DNA of 64,000 nt from Klebsiella grimontii (GTDB taxonomy: Bacteria > Pseudomonadota > Gammaproteobacteria > Enterobacterales > Enterobacteriaceae). The notes beneath the pieces were generated by a model that was given only the letters and a program-made list of their open reading frames with translations, was not told the origin of the DNA and did not search any database. Where the stretch lies: NCBI RefSeq assembly GCF_900200035.1, contig NZ_FZTC01000019.1:62001-126000 (forward strand). The letters run 5' to 3'. Made by a program: the position numbers and the translations under genes. Below are positions 24,103-31,536 of the stretch, piece by piece; the first letter of the stretch is position 1, and the number at the start of each line of letters is the position of its first letter.

Positions 24103-25014
24103 TCACGGTTCCTGCCTCTGGCAGATATATTCCTCTAATCCCTTTGCCAGAATATCGAAAACCAGTTTGCAGCACAGACTATTGCGCAGGTCTTCGTGCA
24201 TGACGATCCAGGTATCAAGATATAAAGAAAAGAAATTCGGCAGTAACCTCTGCAGTGGAATATAGCCATTGGCCAACTGCACCTGGCATATGCCAATGCC
24301 GGCACCGGCGCGAATAAGATTAAGCTGAGCCACATTGCTATCGGTGCGCATGGAAAATGAATCCCGGCTTAACTGAGGGTATTTTTCCAGTACCTTACGG
24401 ATGAAAGGCGTATTCTGATCAAAGCCAACCAGCGCATGTTTCAGCAGTTCTTCGCTATTTTCAGGCGTGCCATGTCGTGCCAGATAGGAAGTCGATGCGT
24501 GTAGGCCAAGTTCAATCCGGCCTACACGACGCGCAATAAGCTGCTCCTGTACCGGCGTCTTCATGCGTACAGCAATATCAGCTTCCCTGTGCAGTAAATC
24601 CTGAACCCGGTTCGACAGAACTAATTCAATCGTTATTTGTGGGTGAGACTCCCGGAGCCTGGCAATAAGCGGCGGCAGCACCTCAACGCCGATAACGTCA
24701 CTCGCGGAGACGCGGACGACGCCGCGAATGGACGCGCTGTTATGACTGAAGTTGGAGGCTGTGCGCGCTAGCGTATTCGCCGTGCTCTCCATCGCTTCGG
24801 CATGCACCCTCAGCGCCAGCGCCGTTTCAGTCGCCAGCAACCCCGTTTGCGAACGCGTGAACAATACTTGGCCAAGAGCCGACTCCAGCGCAGCGATATG
24901 CCGTCCTGCCGTGGGTTGCGTCATCGAAAGCCGGCGCGATGCGCCGGAAAGCGAGCCTTCCCTGAGCACAGCCAGAAATGTTCGGTACCACTCCCATGGG
25001 ATAGATGTGTTCAT
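24103..25014 (-). CDS. LysR family transcriptional regulator
   Basis: The protein has 303 residues. The start at 25012-25014 gives MNTSIPWEWYRTFLAVLREG, the usual N-terminus of this subgroup. The HTH is SGASRRLSMTQPTAGRHIAA and the effector-binding domain follows from about residue 90. It is divergent from a NAD(P)-binding oxidoreductase gene, 96 bp away, and a perfect palindrome spans its start codon. This suggests autoregulation and control of the neighbour. The ligand is unknown. Confidence 0.86.
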   Translation of the reverse strand: MNTSIPWEWYRTFLAVLREGSLSGASRRLSMTQPTAGRHIAALESALGQVLFTRSQTGLLATETALALRVHAEAMESTANTLARTASNFSHNSASIRGVVRVSASDVIGVEVLPPLIARLRESHPQITIELVLSNRVQDLLHREADIAVRMKTPVQEQLIARRVGRIELGLHASTSYLARHGTPENSEELLKHALVGFDQNTPFIRKVLEKYPQLSRDSFSMRTDSNVAQLNLIRAGAGIGICQVQLANGYIPLQRLLPNFFSLYLDTWIVMHEDLRNSLCCKLVFDILAKGLEEYICQRQEP

Positions 25015-25026
25015 ACAAATTTGTAT
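25013..25026. promoter_or_regulatory. Perfect 14-bp palindrome ATACAAATTTGTAT over the lysR start codon
   Basis: The palindrome covers the LysR start codon and extends upstream toward the divergent oxidoreductase gene. Its T-N11-A-compatible symmetry and position make it a candidate operator for the LysR protein. Confidence 0.5.
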
Positions 25027-25110
25027 AGCTGCCCTATAAAGATATGCAATTCCATTTAGCTCTGCCTGTACGTACGCTGTCAAGGTCAAATCAGCAAAGA
25101 GGCAAACAAT

Positions 25111-26073
25111 ATGGTAACCCGAGGCAGGGTCTTAATACTTGGCGCAACCGGCGGTATTGGTGGTGAAACTGCTCGCCGGCTCATTCAGAAAAAATGGGAC
25201 GTACGTGCGCTAAAACGAGGACTTCACGGCAGTGAACGAAGCGGTGACATCCAGTGGATAGGCGGCGACGCTCTCGACCCGGAGCAAGTCGCCGCTGCGG
25301 CAGCAGACTGTAGCGCGATCGTTCACGCCGTCAATCCGCCCGGCTACCGAAACTGGGAGCATCTGGTGCTGCCTATGCTGCGCAACACGATTGGCGCAGC
25401 AGAACGAACCGGCGCCTTAGTCGTGCTTCCCGGTACCGTTTACAACTATGGTCCTGACGCTTTTCCGCTAGTACGGGAAGGTGCTCAGCAGATGCCGGTC
25501 ACAAAGAAGGGAGCGATCAGGGTACAAATGGAGAAAGAACTGGAGGCCTATTCGCAGCGGGGCGGGCGGGTATTAATCGTCCGCGCGGGGGATTTTTTTG
25601 GCCCACGCGCCGGTAATAACTGGTTTTCTCAAGGTCTGATTAAACCCGGCAAGCTGCCTGGCGTCATTACCAATCCTGGTTCGCCTGCAACCGGTCACCA
25701 GTGGGCTTATTTACCTGATGTCGCGGAAACGATAGCTGCGCTGCTGGAACGACGCGAGGAACTTGAGCCCTTTGCGCGCTTCCATATGCAAGGCCATTGG
25801 GATGCCGACGGCAGCGAAATGGTCAGCGCGATTCAACGCACTGCGGCGCGCTTTGGCGGCGTTGCCAAAATACGCTCATTTCCGTGGTGGTTTATGTACC
25901 TGGCTGCGCCTTTCAACGCAACCTTACGCGAACTTTTGGAGATGCGGTACCTGTGGCGCCAGTCGGTCCGCCTGGACAATACGAAGCTGGTGAATTTTTT
26001 AGGCGCTGAGCCTCATACCCCACTTGATGTAGCCGTCCATACGACGTTACAGGGCCTGGGCTGCATTGATTGA
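25111..26073 (+). CDS. NAD(P)-dependent epimerase/dehydratase (extended SDR) family protein
   Basis: The protein has 320 residues. The Rossmann motif VLILGATGGIGGETARRLIQ is at about 7-26, with GDALDPEQV and an HAVNPPGY segment further on. The atypical/extended SDR fold fits NmrA-like or sugar-epimerase-like proteins. The Tyr of the catalytic YxxxK motif is not obvious, although TVYNYGPDAF is in the right area. It is divergent from a LysR gene. The reaction and substrate are unknown, and a role in reducing or isomerising a small metabolite is only a guess. Confidence 0.8.
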   Translation: MVTRGRVLILGATGGIGGETARRLIQKKWDVRALKRGLHGSERSGDIQWIGGDALDPEQVAAAAADCSAIVHAVNPPGYRNWEHLVLPMLRNTIGAAERTGALVVLPGTVYNYGPDAFPLVREGAQQMPVTKKGAIRVQMEKELEAYSQRGGRVLIVRAGDFFGPRAGNNWFSQGLIKPGKLPGVITNPGSPATGHQWAYLPDVAETIAALLERREELEPFARFHMQGHWDADGSEMVSAIQRTAARFGGVAKIRSFPWWFMYLAAPFNATLRELLEMRYLWRQSVRLDNTKLVNFLGAEPHTPLDVAVHTTLQGLGCID

Positions 26074-26097
26074 TAATACTGAGATGTCTCGTATCAC

Positions 26098-26185
26098 AGT
26101 CTAGAGACGCGCCATGGTCGCTTCTGGCACGAAGCGGACAAGCTAACTGGGCGAAAGGTCCGCTATGAGCGAGGAGCGGACATTG
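26098..26185. repeat. Non-coding repeat, copy A (diverged partner at about 30300-30405)
   Basis: The segment TCGCTTCTGGCACGAAGCGGAC followed after about 30 bases by GTCCGCTATGAGCGAGGAGCGGAC has a diverged match at about 30326-30395. The block contains CGCT...AGCG style inverted pieces. The two copies are in the same orientation and bracket the A+T-rich segment with the phosphatase, recombinase, MFS and HTH genes. Confidence 0.6.
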
Positions 26186-26241
26186 TGCTTAAATAATGAT
26201 GACTCTGGCAGGATGGGTTTTCAATGCTTGGAAGGTAGCCA

Positions 26242-26862
26242 CTAATTCAGGTGACGTAAATGTGTAGCAATCCCCCACTTTAGGCCGATACATTTTCCAT
26301 TAATCAGGTCGATAACAGAATAACTTGCATTGGGGTGAGCATAGCGAGGGAAACTATTGACAGTCCCTTCTTTAAGAATTGCCAGAGTGCCCTGACTGAC
26401 ATGCCCGTGAGACACAATACATATTGTTTGTTGATGTGATGAGGTATCTTCCAGGTTTTGTAAAAAACGCATAACTCGCTGAGAAGCATGCGCCAGTGAC
26501 TCCCCCCCAGGTGGACAATACTCTGCATCAAGCCTGAATAACGCATTTGCATAGTTTGGATGTTTTTGTCTGAGTAGTTCTAACGGCATACCTTCAAACT
26601 GACCAAAGGCCTGCTCTTTAAGGGCCGGTTCAGCCGTCAGTGAACAATGAAAGTGTTCAGCCAGGCTTTGCCCCATTTGCCAGGCACGCCCAAGCGGAGA
26701 AGCGTAAACACGCTCTATTTGATACTCACTTGCACTAAACGCTGCTAGTAGGACGGATGTTTCACGCAAACCCCGACAGGTCAAGGAGCTATCGCTGTGC
26801 CCCTGAATAATTCCTTCCAAATTCCACTCTGTTTCTGCGTGTCGAACAAGTATCAATTTCAT
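26242..26862 (-). CDS. Histidine phosphatase (phosphoglycerate mutase-like) family protein
   Basis: The protein has 206 residues. The RHG motif is MKLILVRHAETEWN with the phosphorylated His8 (RHA rather than RHG), and the second core His is in CIVSHGHVSQG. YASPLGRAWQMGQSL and the acidic PPGGES loop are also typical. It resembles cobalamin/alpha-ribazole phosphatases and other GpmB-like enzymes, with substrate unknown. The ATG at 26862 has no clear Shine-Dalgarno sequence. Codon use is richer in A+T than in the backbone genes, in line with acquisition. It lies just inside the left copy of the diverged repeat. Confidence 0.82.
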   Translation of the reverse strand: MKLILVRHAETEWNLEGIIQGHSDSSLTCRGLRETSVLLAAFSASEYQIERVYASPLGRAWQMGQSLAEHFHCSLTAEPALKEQAFGQFEGMPLELLRQKHPNYANALFRLDAEYCPPGGESLAHASQRVMRFLQNLEDTSSHQQTICIVSHGHVSQGTLAILKEGTVNSFPRYAHPNASYSVIDLINGKCIGLKWGIATHLRHLN

Positions 26863-27048
26863 CGTTAGCTGGCCATGCTCGTTGTTGATCAAAATGTCCC
26901 AACTGCGCGATATCAAACACACACCGTTGAAGCAGCGGAAGGCTTTCCTGTTTTGGAAATAATGAACAAGTGTAGCTTATTGCCGTTATGCAGCGGCTCT
27001 GGGGGTGGGGCGCTGAATTTTATCCGTAGTTAACTTCCGCTCCTGGCA

Positions 27049-27070
27049 CAGGGCTGCTGTTGCAGCCCTG
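27049..27070. terminator. Strong hairpin after the recombinase gene
   Basis: A perfect 9-bp stem, CAGGGCTGC / GCAGCCCTG, with a TGTT loop lies 7 bp after the recombinase stop codon. There is no U-tract on either side, so it may slow decay or act as a weak terminator. Confidence 0.45.
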
Positions 27071-27076
27071 ACAACC

Positions 27077-27679
27077 TTAGACTTCGATCGATTCAGAGAT
27101 CTCTAATGCATCATCGACTTCAATGCCCAGATAACGGACTGTGCTTTCCAGTTTCTTATGGCCCAACAGAAGTTGGATCACCCGGAGATTCTTGGTTTTC
27201 TTGTAGATTAGGTAAGGTTTTGTTCTTCTCATGGAATGTGTGCTATAAAGCGAATCATCGAGACCAAGCTTTTCTACCCACCCATGAAAAATTCGGTTGT
27301 ATTGCCGGGTTGATATGGGCTGGTTAGTTCCGACTCGAGACCGAAACAAGAAGTCTTTACTATGCAAATTGCCATGCTTTATCAATGCAGCAACAGCTTC
27401 TCTTGTCCCTTTGGTTATCTCAAATTGCACAGGGCTACCGGTTTTCTGTTGCAACACCGTAGCTCTGCTTGAAACAGAGCTACCATATGCAACATCAGAT
27501 ACTTTGAGTTTGACCAGATCACAGCCTCGTAGCTTACTGTCCAGGGCCATATTGAAGAGAGCCAAATCGCGCGTTTTACCTTCTAGTTCAAGCCGGATTC
27601 GGATCCCCCAGATATGAGATATCTGAAGTGGTCTTTTTTGGCCGATGATACGGTCTTTGTTCCACGGTGACGTGTTCAT
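27077..27679 (-). CDS. FimB-sized tyrosine recombinase/integrase
   Basis: This is a 200-residue protein of the catalytic-domain-only type. The active-site set is complete: Arg51 in SKLRGCDLVKLKV, Lys79 in LQQKTGSP, His148 and Arg151 in THSMRRTK, His174 in LLLGHKKLESTVRY, and the nucleophile Tyr183. The usual R-H-T after the box is R-R-T here. I recall close relatives in accessory regions of many proteobacteria, annotated only as integrases. GGAG lies nine bases before the ATG, but both lie within one arm of a perfect inverted repeat at 27678-27714. There is no phage or transposon gene set around it, so its substrate is unknown. It could act on the repeat itself or be a remnant of a larger element. 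Confidence 0.85.
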   Translation of the reverse strand: MNTSPWNKDRIIGQKRPLQISHIWGIRIRLELEGKTRDLALFNMALDSKLRGCDLVKLKVSDVAYGSSVSSRATVLQQKTGSPVQFEITKGTREAVAALIKHGNLHSKDFLFRSRVGTNQPISTRQYNRIFHGWVEKLGLDDSLYSTHSMRRTKPYLIYKKTKNLRVIQLLLGHKKLESTVRYLGIEVDDALEISESIEV

Positions 27680-27714
27680 ACTCAAATCTCCTGCAATGTG
27701 GGAGATTTGAGTAT
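27678..27714. repeat. Perfect 14-bp inverted repeat with 9-bp spacer at the recombinase start
   Basis: ATACTCAAATCTCC (27678-27691) and GGAGATTTGAGTAT (27701-27714) are exact reverse complements around a 9-bp spacer. The arm nearest the gene contains its Shine-Dalgarno sequence and the first two bases of the ATG. The layout resembles loxP/FRT-type core sites (13-8-13), or a hairpin that hides the ribosome site. It may equally be an operator. Confidence 0.85.
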
Positions 27715-27907
27715 GGTTGTCCCTTATGAGCGATCAGCAGACGTTCGTAATTGAGTTGCCATGAATCTTGCTAACAATACCGTGTGTCAATCAACGGGGA
27801 GTAGGTCATGTCAAATGTCTCAGGGCGTGAAGCGGACATCATTCTTATGAAGACCTGACCAATCGATCCGTTTCTGCCAGCCTCAGGAGGCCGCTGATGA
27901 AATCAGG

Positions 27908-29362
27908 TCAATTTTCTGTCCGTTGCATTTTTTTTAAAATCATCAATAACAGGCAGATTAATGCTGCCGCAGCGAGGTTGTACAGCATCCCGGCAACAAA
28001 CGCAGAAGTATACTGCCCAGCTTGTGACAGGTCAGTCGCTTTTGAAAGAGCACCATTAAACAGAATGCCAACGACGGCTACGCCCAGGGCAGCCCCGATT
28101 TGCTGAACTGTTGAGATAACTCCAGCTGCCATGCCAGATTTCGCTTCTTCAACAAAACCCAATACCAGGTTCAGTAATGGCGTCATAATATAACCTTGGC
28201 CAGCACCGACCATAATAAGTGCCGGAATTAACTGCACTGGTTTCAATTCTGATCCTGACGTCCATACCTGAAAAATCATTATTGCAATGAAGACCGCATA
28301 GATTAACGCGCCAAAAAAAAGCGTAGATGTTCCCCATCTAGCAACCAGTCGTGGCGCAGCCAAGGATGCAAGAACAAAACCGACGCTACAGGGCGCAAAG
28401 ATACTTCCTGCCTCGAAGGCATCCAGACCGATCCCCGTCTGTACCAGTAAAGCAAAACAGAGAAAGAATGAACTTGAGGTAGAGTAAACCAACAGCACCA
28501 GCATTGTTCCCAGCGAGAAATTGCCATTCGCCATCAGCCGCATATCTACCAGTGGCCACTTGCCTGCCTTTCGACGTTGCTCCTGTTGCCGATAAAAGAG
28601 CACCAGTAAAGCCAGTGCTAGACCTGGTGCCCAGCGGCTCCATTCAGGCCAGCCCTGAACTGGCCCTTCTATTAACGGAACCAATACTAGCACCAGTCCG
28701 CAGCTGACCAGCAGGACGCCTGTCCAGTCCAGTAGCGGTCTCTGCGGGGCACGGGATTCGGGAATTGACCGTGCTGCAAGAATGGCGAAGACTCCAACTG
28801 GCAGATTAATAAGAAAAATGATGCGCCAGCTAAGACCGAACAAGTCAGCATGTACCAGCCATCCGCCCAGCACCTGACCGGCAATAGCGGCCAGCCCTAG
28901 CGTCATCCCCAGCAAGCCAAAAGCTTTGCGCCGGTCATTATCCTCAAAGTTAACGCGAATAGAGGCATAAACCTGCGGGAACAATAATGCTGCAGCCAGC
29001 CCCTGCAAAATCCGGGCGCAGATAAGATAATCTGTCCCTGGTGCCAGACCACAAAAAGCCGAGGCCAGCGTAAAGCCAGCCATACCAACAATGAATAATC
29101 GACGGCGACCAAACATGTCCCCCAGTCGTCCACCAGTAATCAACAAAACGCCAAAGGCGAGTTCATATCCGGCGACAATAAACCCAATCTGCGCAAAATT
29201 CGCGCCCAGCCCGGTCTGGATACTGGGGATGGCGACGTTAACAACAAACAGATCAAAGATGGTAACGAATCCTGCAAGGAGTAATACGGACAAACCGGCC
29301 CAGGGAGGCGTTTTACAAGAAACATGTCTGGAAGACAGGGTAAGACCGGGAGATGAACTCAT
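27908..29362 (-). CDS. MFS transporter, DHA2 (14-TM) drug exporter type
   Basis: The protein has 484 residues and starts MSSSPGLTLSSRHVSCKTPP. It has about 14 helices with the DHA2 marks FDLFVVNVAIPSIQ in TM1, GGRLGDMFGRRRLF in loop 2-3 and ARILQGLAAALLFPQVYASI in TM4. It is divergent from an HTH regulator with a 102-bp control region, the usual plan of a drug-induced exporter under a local repressor. It shares this architecture with the MFS protein at 12040 but is a separate gene. It sits inside the segment bracketed by the two diverged repeats. The substrate is unknown. Confidence 0.88.
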   Translation of the reverse strand: MSSSPGLTLSSRHVSCKTPPWAGLSVLLLAGFVTIFDLFVVNVAIPSIQTGLGANFAQIGFIVAGYELAFGVLLITGGRLGDMFGRRRLFIVGMAGFTLASAFCGLAPGTDYLICARILQGLAAALLFPQVYASIRVNFEDNDRRKAFGLLGMTLGLAAIAGQVLGGWLVHADLFGLSWRIIFLINLPVGVFAILAARSIPESRAPQRPLLDWTGVLLVSCGLVLVLVPLIEGPVQGWPEWSRWAPGLALALLVLFYRQQEQRRKAGKWPLVDMRLMANGNFSLGTMLVLLVYSTSSSFFLCFALLVQTGIGLDAFEAGSIFAPCSVGFVLASLAAPRLVARWGTSTLFFGALIYAVFIAIMIFQVWTSGSELKPVQLIPALIMVGAGQGYIMTPLLNLVLGFVEEAKSGMAAGVISTVQQIGAALGVAVVGILFNGALSKATDLSQAGQYTSAFVAGMLYNLAAAALICLLLMILKKMQRTEN

Positions 29363-29410
29363 ATTGCATATCCAATGTAAGAAAGTATGCAAAGATTCTC
29401 TTCTTTTCAT

Positions 29411-29435
29411 TAAACCATTACAATTTAACAGTTTA
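29411..29435. promoter_or_regulatory. TAAAC-N15-GTTTA dyad between the MFS and HTH genes
   Basis: A perfect 5-bp inverted repeat with a 15-bp A+T-rich spacer lies in the 102-bp gap between the divergent MFS and HTH regulator genes, 30 bp before the regulator start. It is a modest candidate operator. Confidence 0.35.
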
Positions 29436-29464
29436 TACTATTACTTTAAGCAATGAGATAAACG

Positions 29465-30268
29465 ATGCGGACCCTGAATCGATCACGTACTGACCTGGCA
29501 GCCTTCCTGCGGGCGCATCGGGAACGCCTTTCACCTGCCGAGGCAGGGCTTCCCAGCGGAACCCGGCGTCGGACGCCAGGCCTTCGACGTGAAGAAGTCG
29601 CGGCACTTGCAGGCGTCGGCCTTACCTGGTACACATGGCTTGAGCAGGGCCGGGATATTGGCGTGTCGTCCACCTTTCTGGATAATCTGGCACGGGTACT
29701 GAAACTGGATGCCGCTGAACGCCGACACCTGTTTATGCTCGCACATGAGCGTCCTCCGGCCGAACCAGGGAAAACCTGGTGCGTACTGCCGCCCCTTGTG
29801 CGGCGCCTGATGCACGATCTTCCGCACCCTGCTTTTGTGCTCAATCTGCGCTGGGACGTTCTGGGTTTTAATGCATTAGCCGACGAACTGTTTAATTTTG
29901 GTAGTCATGTACCCGAGCGGCGTAACCTTCTCTGGCTACTTTTCACCGATTGCACTCTTCAGAAACGTGTCGTTGCCTGGCATGAACAGGCTCCCTTGAT
30001 GCTGTCAAGCTTTCGCCGTGATTTCACTCGAGCCAGCCAAAGTACGGATATACCTGAACTGGTAAATGAGTTGGAACATGTCTCGCCAGAGTTCAAAGTC
30101 TGGTGGCGACAACATCAGGTTCACGCGCCATGCAATGGAATCCGTCATTTAATGATAGAGGAACAGCCTGTGCCTTTTGAATTCACATCACTAACTGTGG
30201 ATGAAGACCGACATTTGAGGTTGGTAGTGTATGCGCGACAAGAAGAAGACGCTGAACGTCCTGATTAG
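29465..30268 (+). CDS. XRE-type HTH regulator with MmyB-like ligand-binding domain
   Basis: The protein has 267 residues. Residues about 8-75 form an XRE-type HTH, with the subfamily motif GTRRRTPGLRREEVAALAGV followed by TWYTWLEQGRDIGVS. The rest matches the MmyB-like PAS-type domain, with LPHPAFVLNLRWDVLGFNAL and a fatty-acid-like pocket. Such regulators in actinomycetes and proteobacteria control nearby transporters or reductases. Here the divergent MFS exporter is the likely target. Confidence 0.87.
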   Translation: MRTLNRSRTDLAAFLRAHRERLSPAEAGLPSGTRRRTPGLRREEVAALAGVGLTWYTWLEQGRDIGVSSTFLDNLARVLKLDAAERRHLFMLAHERPPAEPGKTWCVLPPLVRRLMHDLPHPAFVLNLRWDVLGFNALADELFNFGSHVPERRNLLWLLFTDCTLQKRVVAWHEQAPLMLSSFRRDFTRASQSTDIPELVNELEHVSPEFKVWWRQHQVHAPCNGIRHLMIEEQPVPFEFTSLTVDEDRHLRLVVYARQEEDAERPD

Positions 30269-30299
30269 CCATTAAACAGGGACAAAAATTCTCGCGTCG

Positions 30300-30405
30300 C
30301 GCTATGGCTGGCATGCATTATAAGGGGCCGCTTTTGGCACCAAGCGGACTGCCTGAAGCGCCGTGAGGTCAGCTATGAGCGAGAAACGAATGTTTATCTT
30401 GCGGC
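30300..30405. repeat. Non-coding repeat, copy B (diverged partner at 26098-26185)
   Basis: CCGCTTTTGGCACCAAGCGGAC, then GTCAGCTATGAGCGAGAAACGAA, align with copy A with several substitutions and small gaps, in the same orientation. The shared core reads YCGCTTYTGGCACSAAGCGGAC. The copy is too diverged to be a recent duplication. Confidence 0.6.
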
Positions 30406-30429
30406 AGGATGGTGGCAGCATTGCAATAT

Positions 30430-30825
30430 TTATTGGGGCAATACCCACGCCTTGTTTTGTATAACCACCCTATATCCATCGAGGTCAACAAATGTCCTTC
30501 CGTTCGCATCCCAGTAAGGATTGAATGACGTGGTCATTCTAAAGCCAGCACCGATCATTCTTTCACAGGCCGTATCCCATTCTTTTTCTTCAGAGTAATA
30601 AAGAACGAGTAAATCCTCTTCTGTGTGTAAAGGTTGAACGGGATGGTTTCGGCAAAAAGTGAATTCTATGTGCCAGTCTAAGTCTCCCCTCCCTAACATT
30701 ATTCCATTGAAACCGTCATGATCGTTGAATTCAGCAATCTTATGCAGACCTAACCCCTTGCTGTACATCAGAAATGATCTTTCGAGATTGGCGACGGGTT
30801 TAGCAATACGCATATGAGTAAACAT
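30430..30825 (-). CDS. VOC (glyoxalase/bleomycin resistance) family protein
   Basis: The protein has 131 residues, the normal size for a one-module pair VOC protein. It starts MFTHMRIAKPVANLERSFLM with a YSKGLGLHKIAEF segment, and has the second-module ending NGRTFVDLDGYRVVIQN. Likely metal ligands are His4, His52 in WHIEFTF and a late Asp/Glu. VOC proteins include glyoxalases, dioxygenases and drug-binding resistance proteins. The role of this one is unknown. It is a single-gene unit just outside the right-hand repeat copy. Confidence 0.83.
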   Translation of the reverse strand: MFTHMRIAKPVANLERSFLMYSKGLGLHKIAEFNDHDGFNGIMLGRGDLDWHIEFTFCRNHPVQPLHTEEDLLVLYYSEEKEWDTACERMIGAGFRMTTSFNPYWDANGRTFVDLDGYRVVIQNKAWVLPQ

Positions 30826-30973
30826 CAGGGTTCTCCAGGGAAAGATACTGCTTTAATGTTAAAATCCCGCCTGAGTTTACATGTGATTATACATTTCATT
30901 TGTCCATACGAGCCTCCGAAATGTCCTGCTTCGGTTTGCTGACGGTTCTCTTCTGGCATAAGGTAGCCTACGA

Positions 30974-31408
30974 CTACAAGCGGGTCATGGACGCAGCAGC
31001 CCGTTTGTCCTCTGAATCATCGAAGGCTTTCCGGGATGCCTCAATATCCTGCCAGGTATCCCTGATCCAGTCAGTGAACCCCGCCAGCGGCTCCAACATC
31101 GACCGGCCTCGGTCAGTCAGTTGATATTCCACCCGTGGTGGAAGCTCGGGGTAATAATACCGGGCAACCAGGCCATCCCTTTCGAGATTACGCAGAGTCA
31201 GGGTCAACATACGCTGCGAAATGTCAGGAATGCCGCGCCGAATGGCGCTAAAGCGCATAGGCGTCTCCTGTGAAAGTGCCAGTAGTGAGATAACGAGGAT
31301 TGTCCATTTATCACCCAGTCTTGCCAGGACACTCCCCGGCGCACAGGGTGTCAGTTTTGGTCCATCCGGTGTTTCGAACACGGGTCTGCCATTAATCTCA
31401 CGCGCCAT
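30974..31408 (-). CDS. HxlR family transcriptional regulator
   Basis: The protein has 144 residues. The ATG at 31406-31408 has GGAG eight bases upstream and gives MAREINGRPVFETPDGPKLT. The HxlR winged HTH is clear: GDKWTILVISLLALSQETPM, RFSAIRRGIPDISQRMLTLT and LRNLERDGLVARYYYPE. Cys22 sits at the position (PCAPG) of the redox- or aldehyde-sensing Cys in the QorR/YodB/HypR group. It is divergent from an NmrA-like gene and is probably its repressor, induced by electrophiles such as quinones or aldehydes. Confidence 0.88.
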   Translation of the reverse strand: MAREINGRPVFETPDGPKLTPCAPGSVLARLGDKWTILVISLLALSQETPMRFSAIRRGIPDISQRMLTLTLRNLERDGLVARYYYPELPPRVEYQLTDRGRSMLEPLAGFTDWIRDTWQDIEASRKAFDDSEDKRAAASMTRL

Positions 31409-31445
31409 AATTTTTCTCCGCTGGACATCCCTAATGGTTATCTTT

Positions 31446-31524
31446 GTGTAACTGAGGACCAAAAATGTGCCGTCTTGTGAACAGAATAGCACTGGTTCCA
31501 TACTGTGACTGCCAATAGTTACAC
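31446..31524. promoter_or_regulatory. GTGTAACT / AGTTACAC inverted pair in the hxlR-nmrA control region
   Basis: GTGTAACT (31446-31453) and AGTTACAC (31517-31524) are perfect inverse complements about 70 bp apart in the divergent control region. Each may be one HxlR half-site cluster near one of the two promoters. The second lies 12 bp before the NmrA-like ATG. Confidence 0.35.
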
Positions 31525-31536
31525 TAAGGAACCACC

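Noticed and set aside
24070-24110. tRNA-like GTTCGAACTAG segment
   Set aside because: It has a T-loop-like word, but no acceptor, D or anticodon stems can be folded around it.
27810-27860. 16-codon frame after GGGAGTAGG in the gap before the MFS gene
   Set aside because: The ribosome site is fair, but the peptide is short, polar and without context or known relatives.
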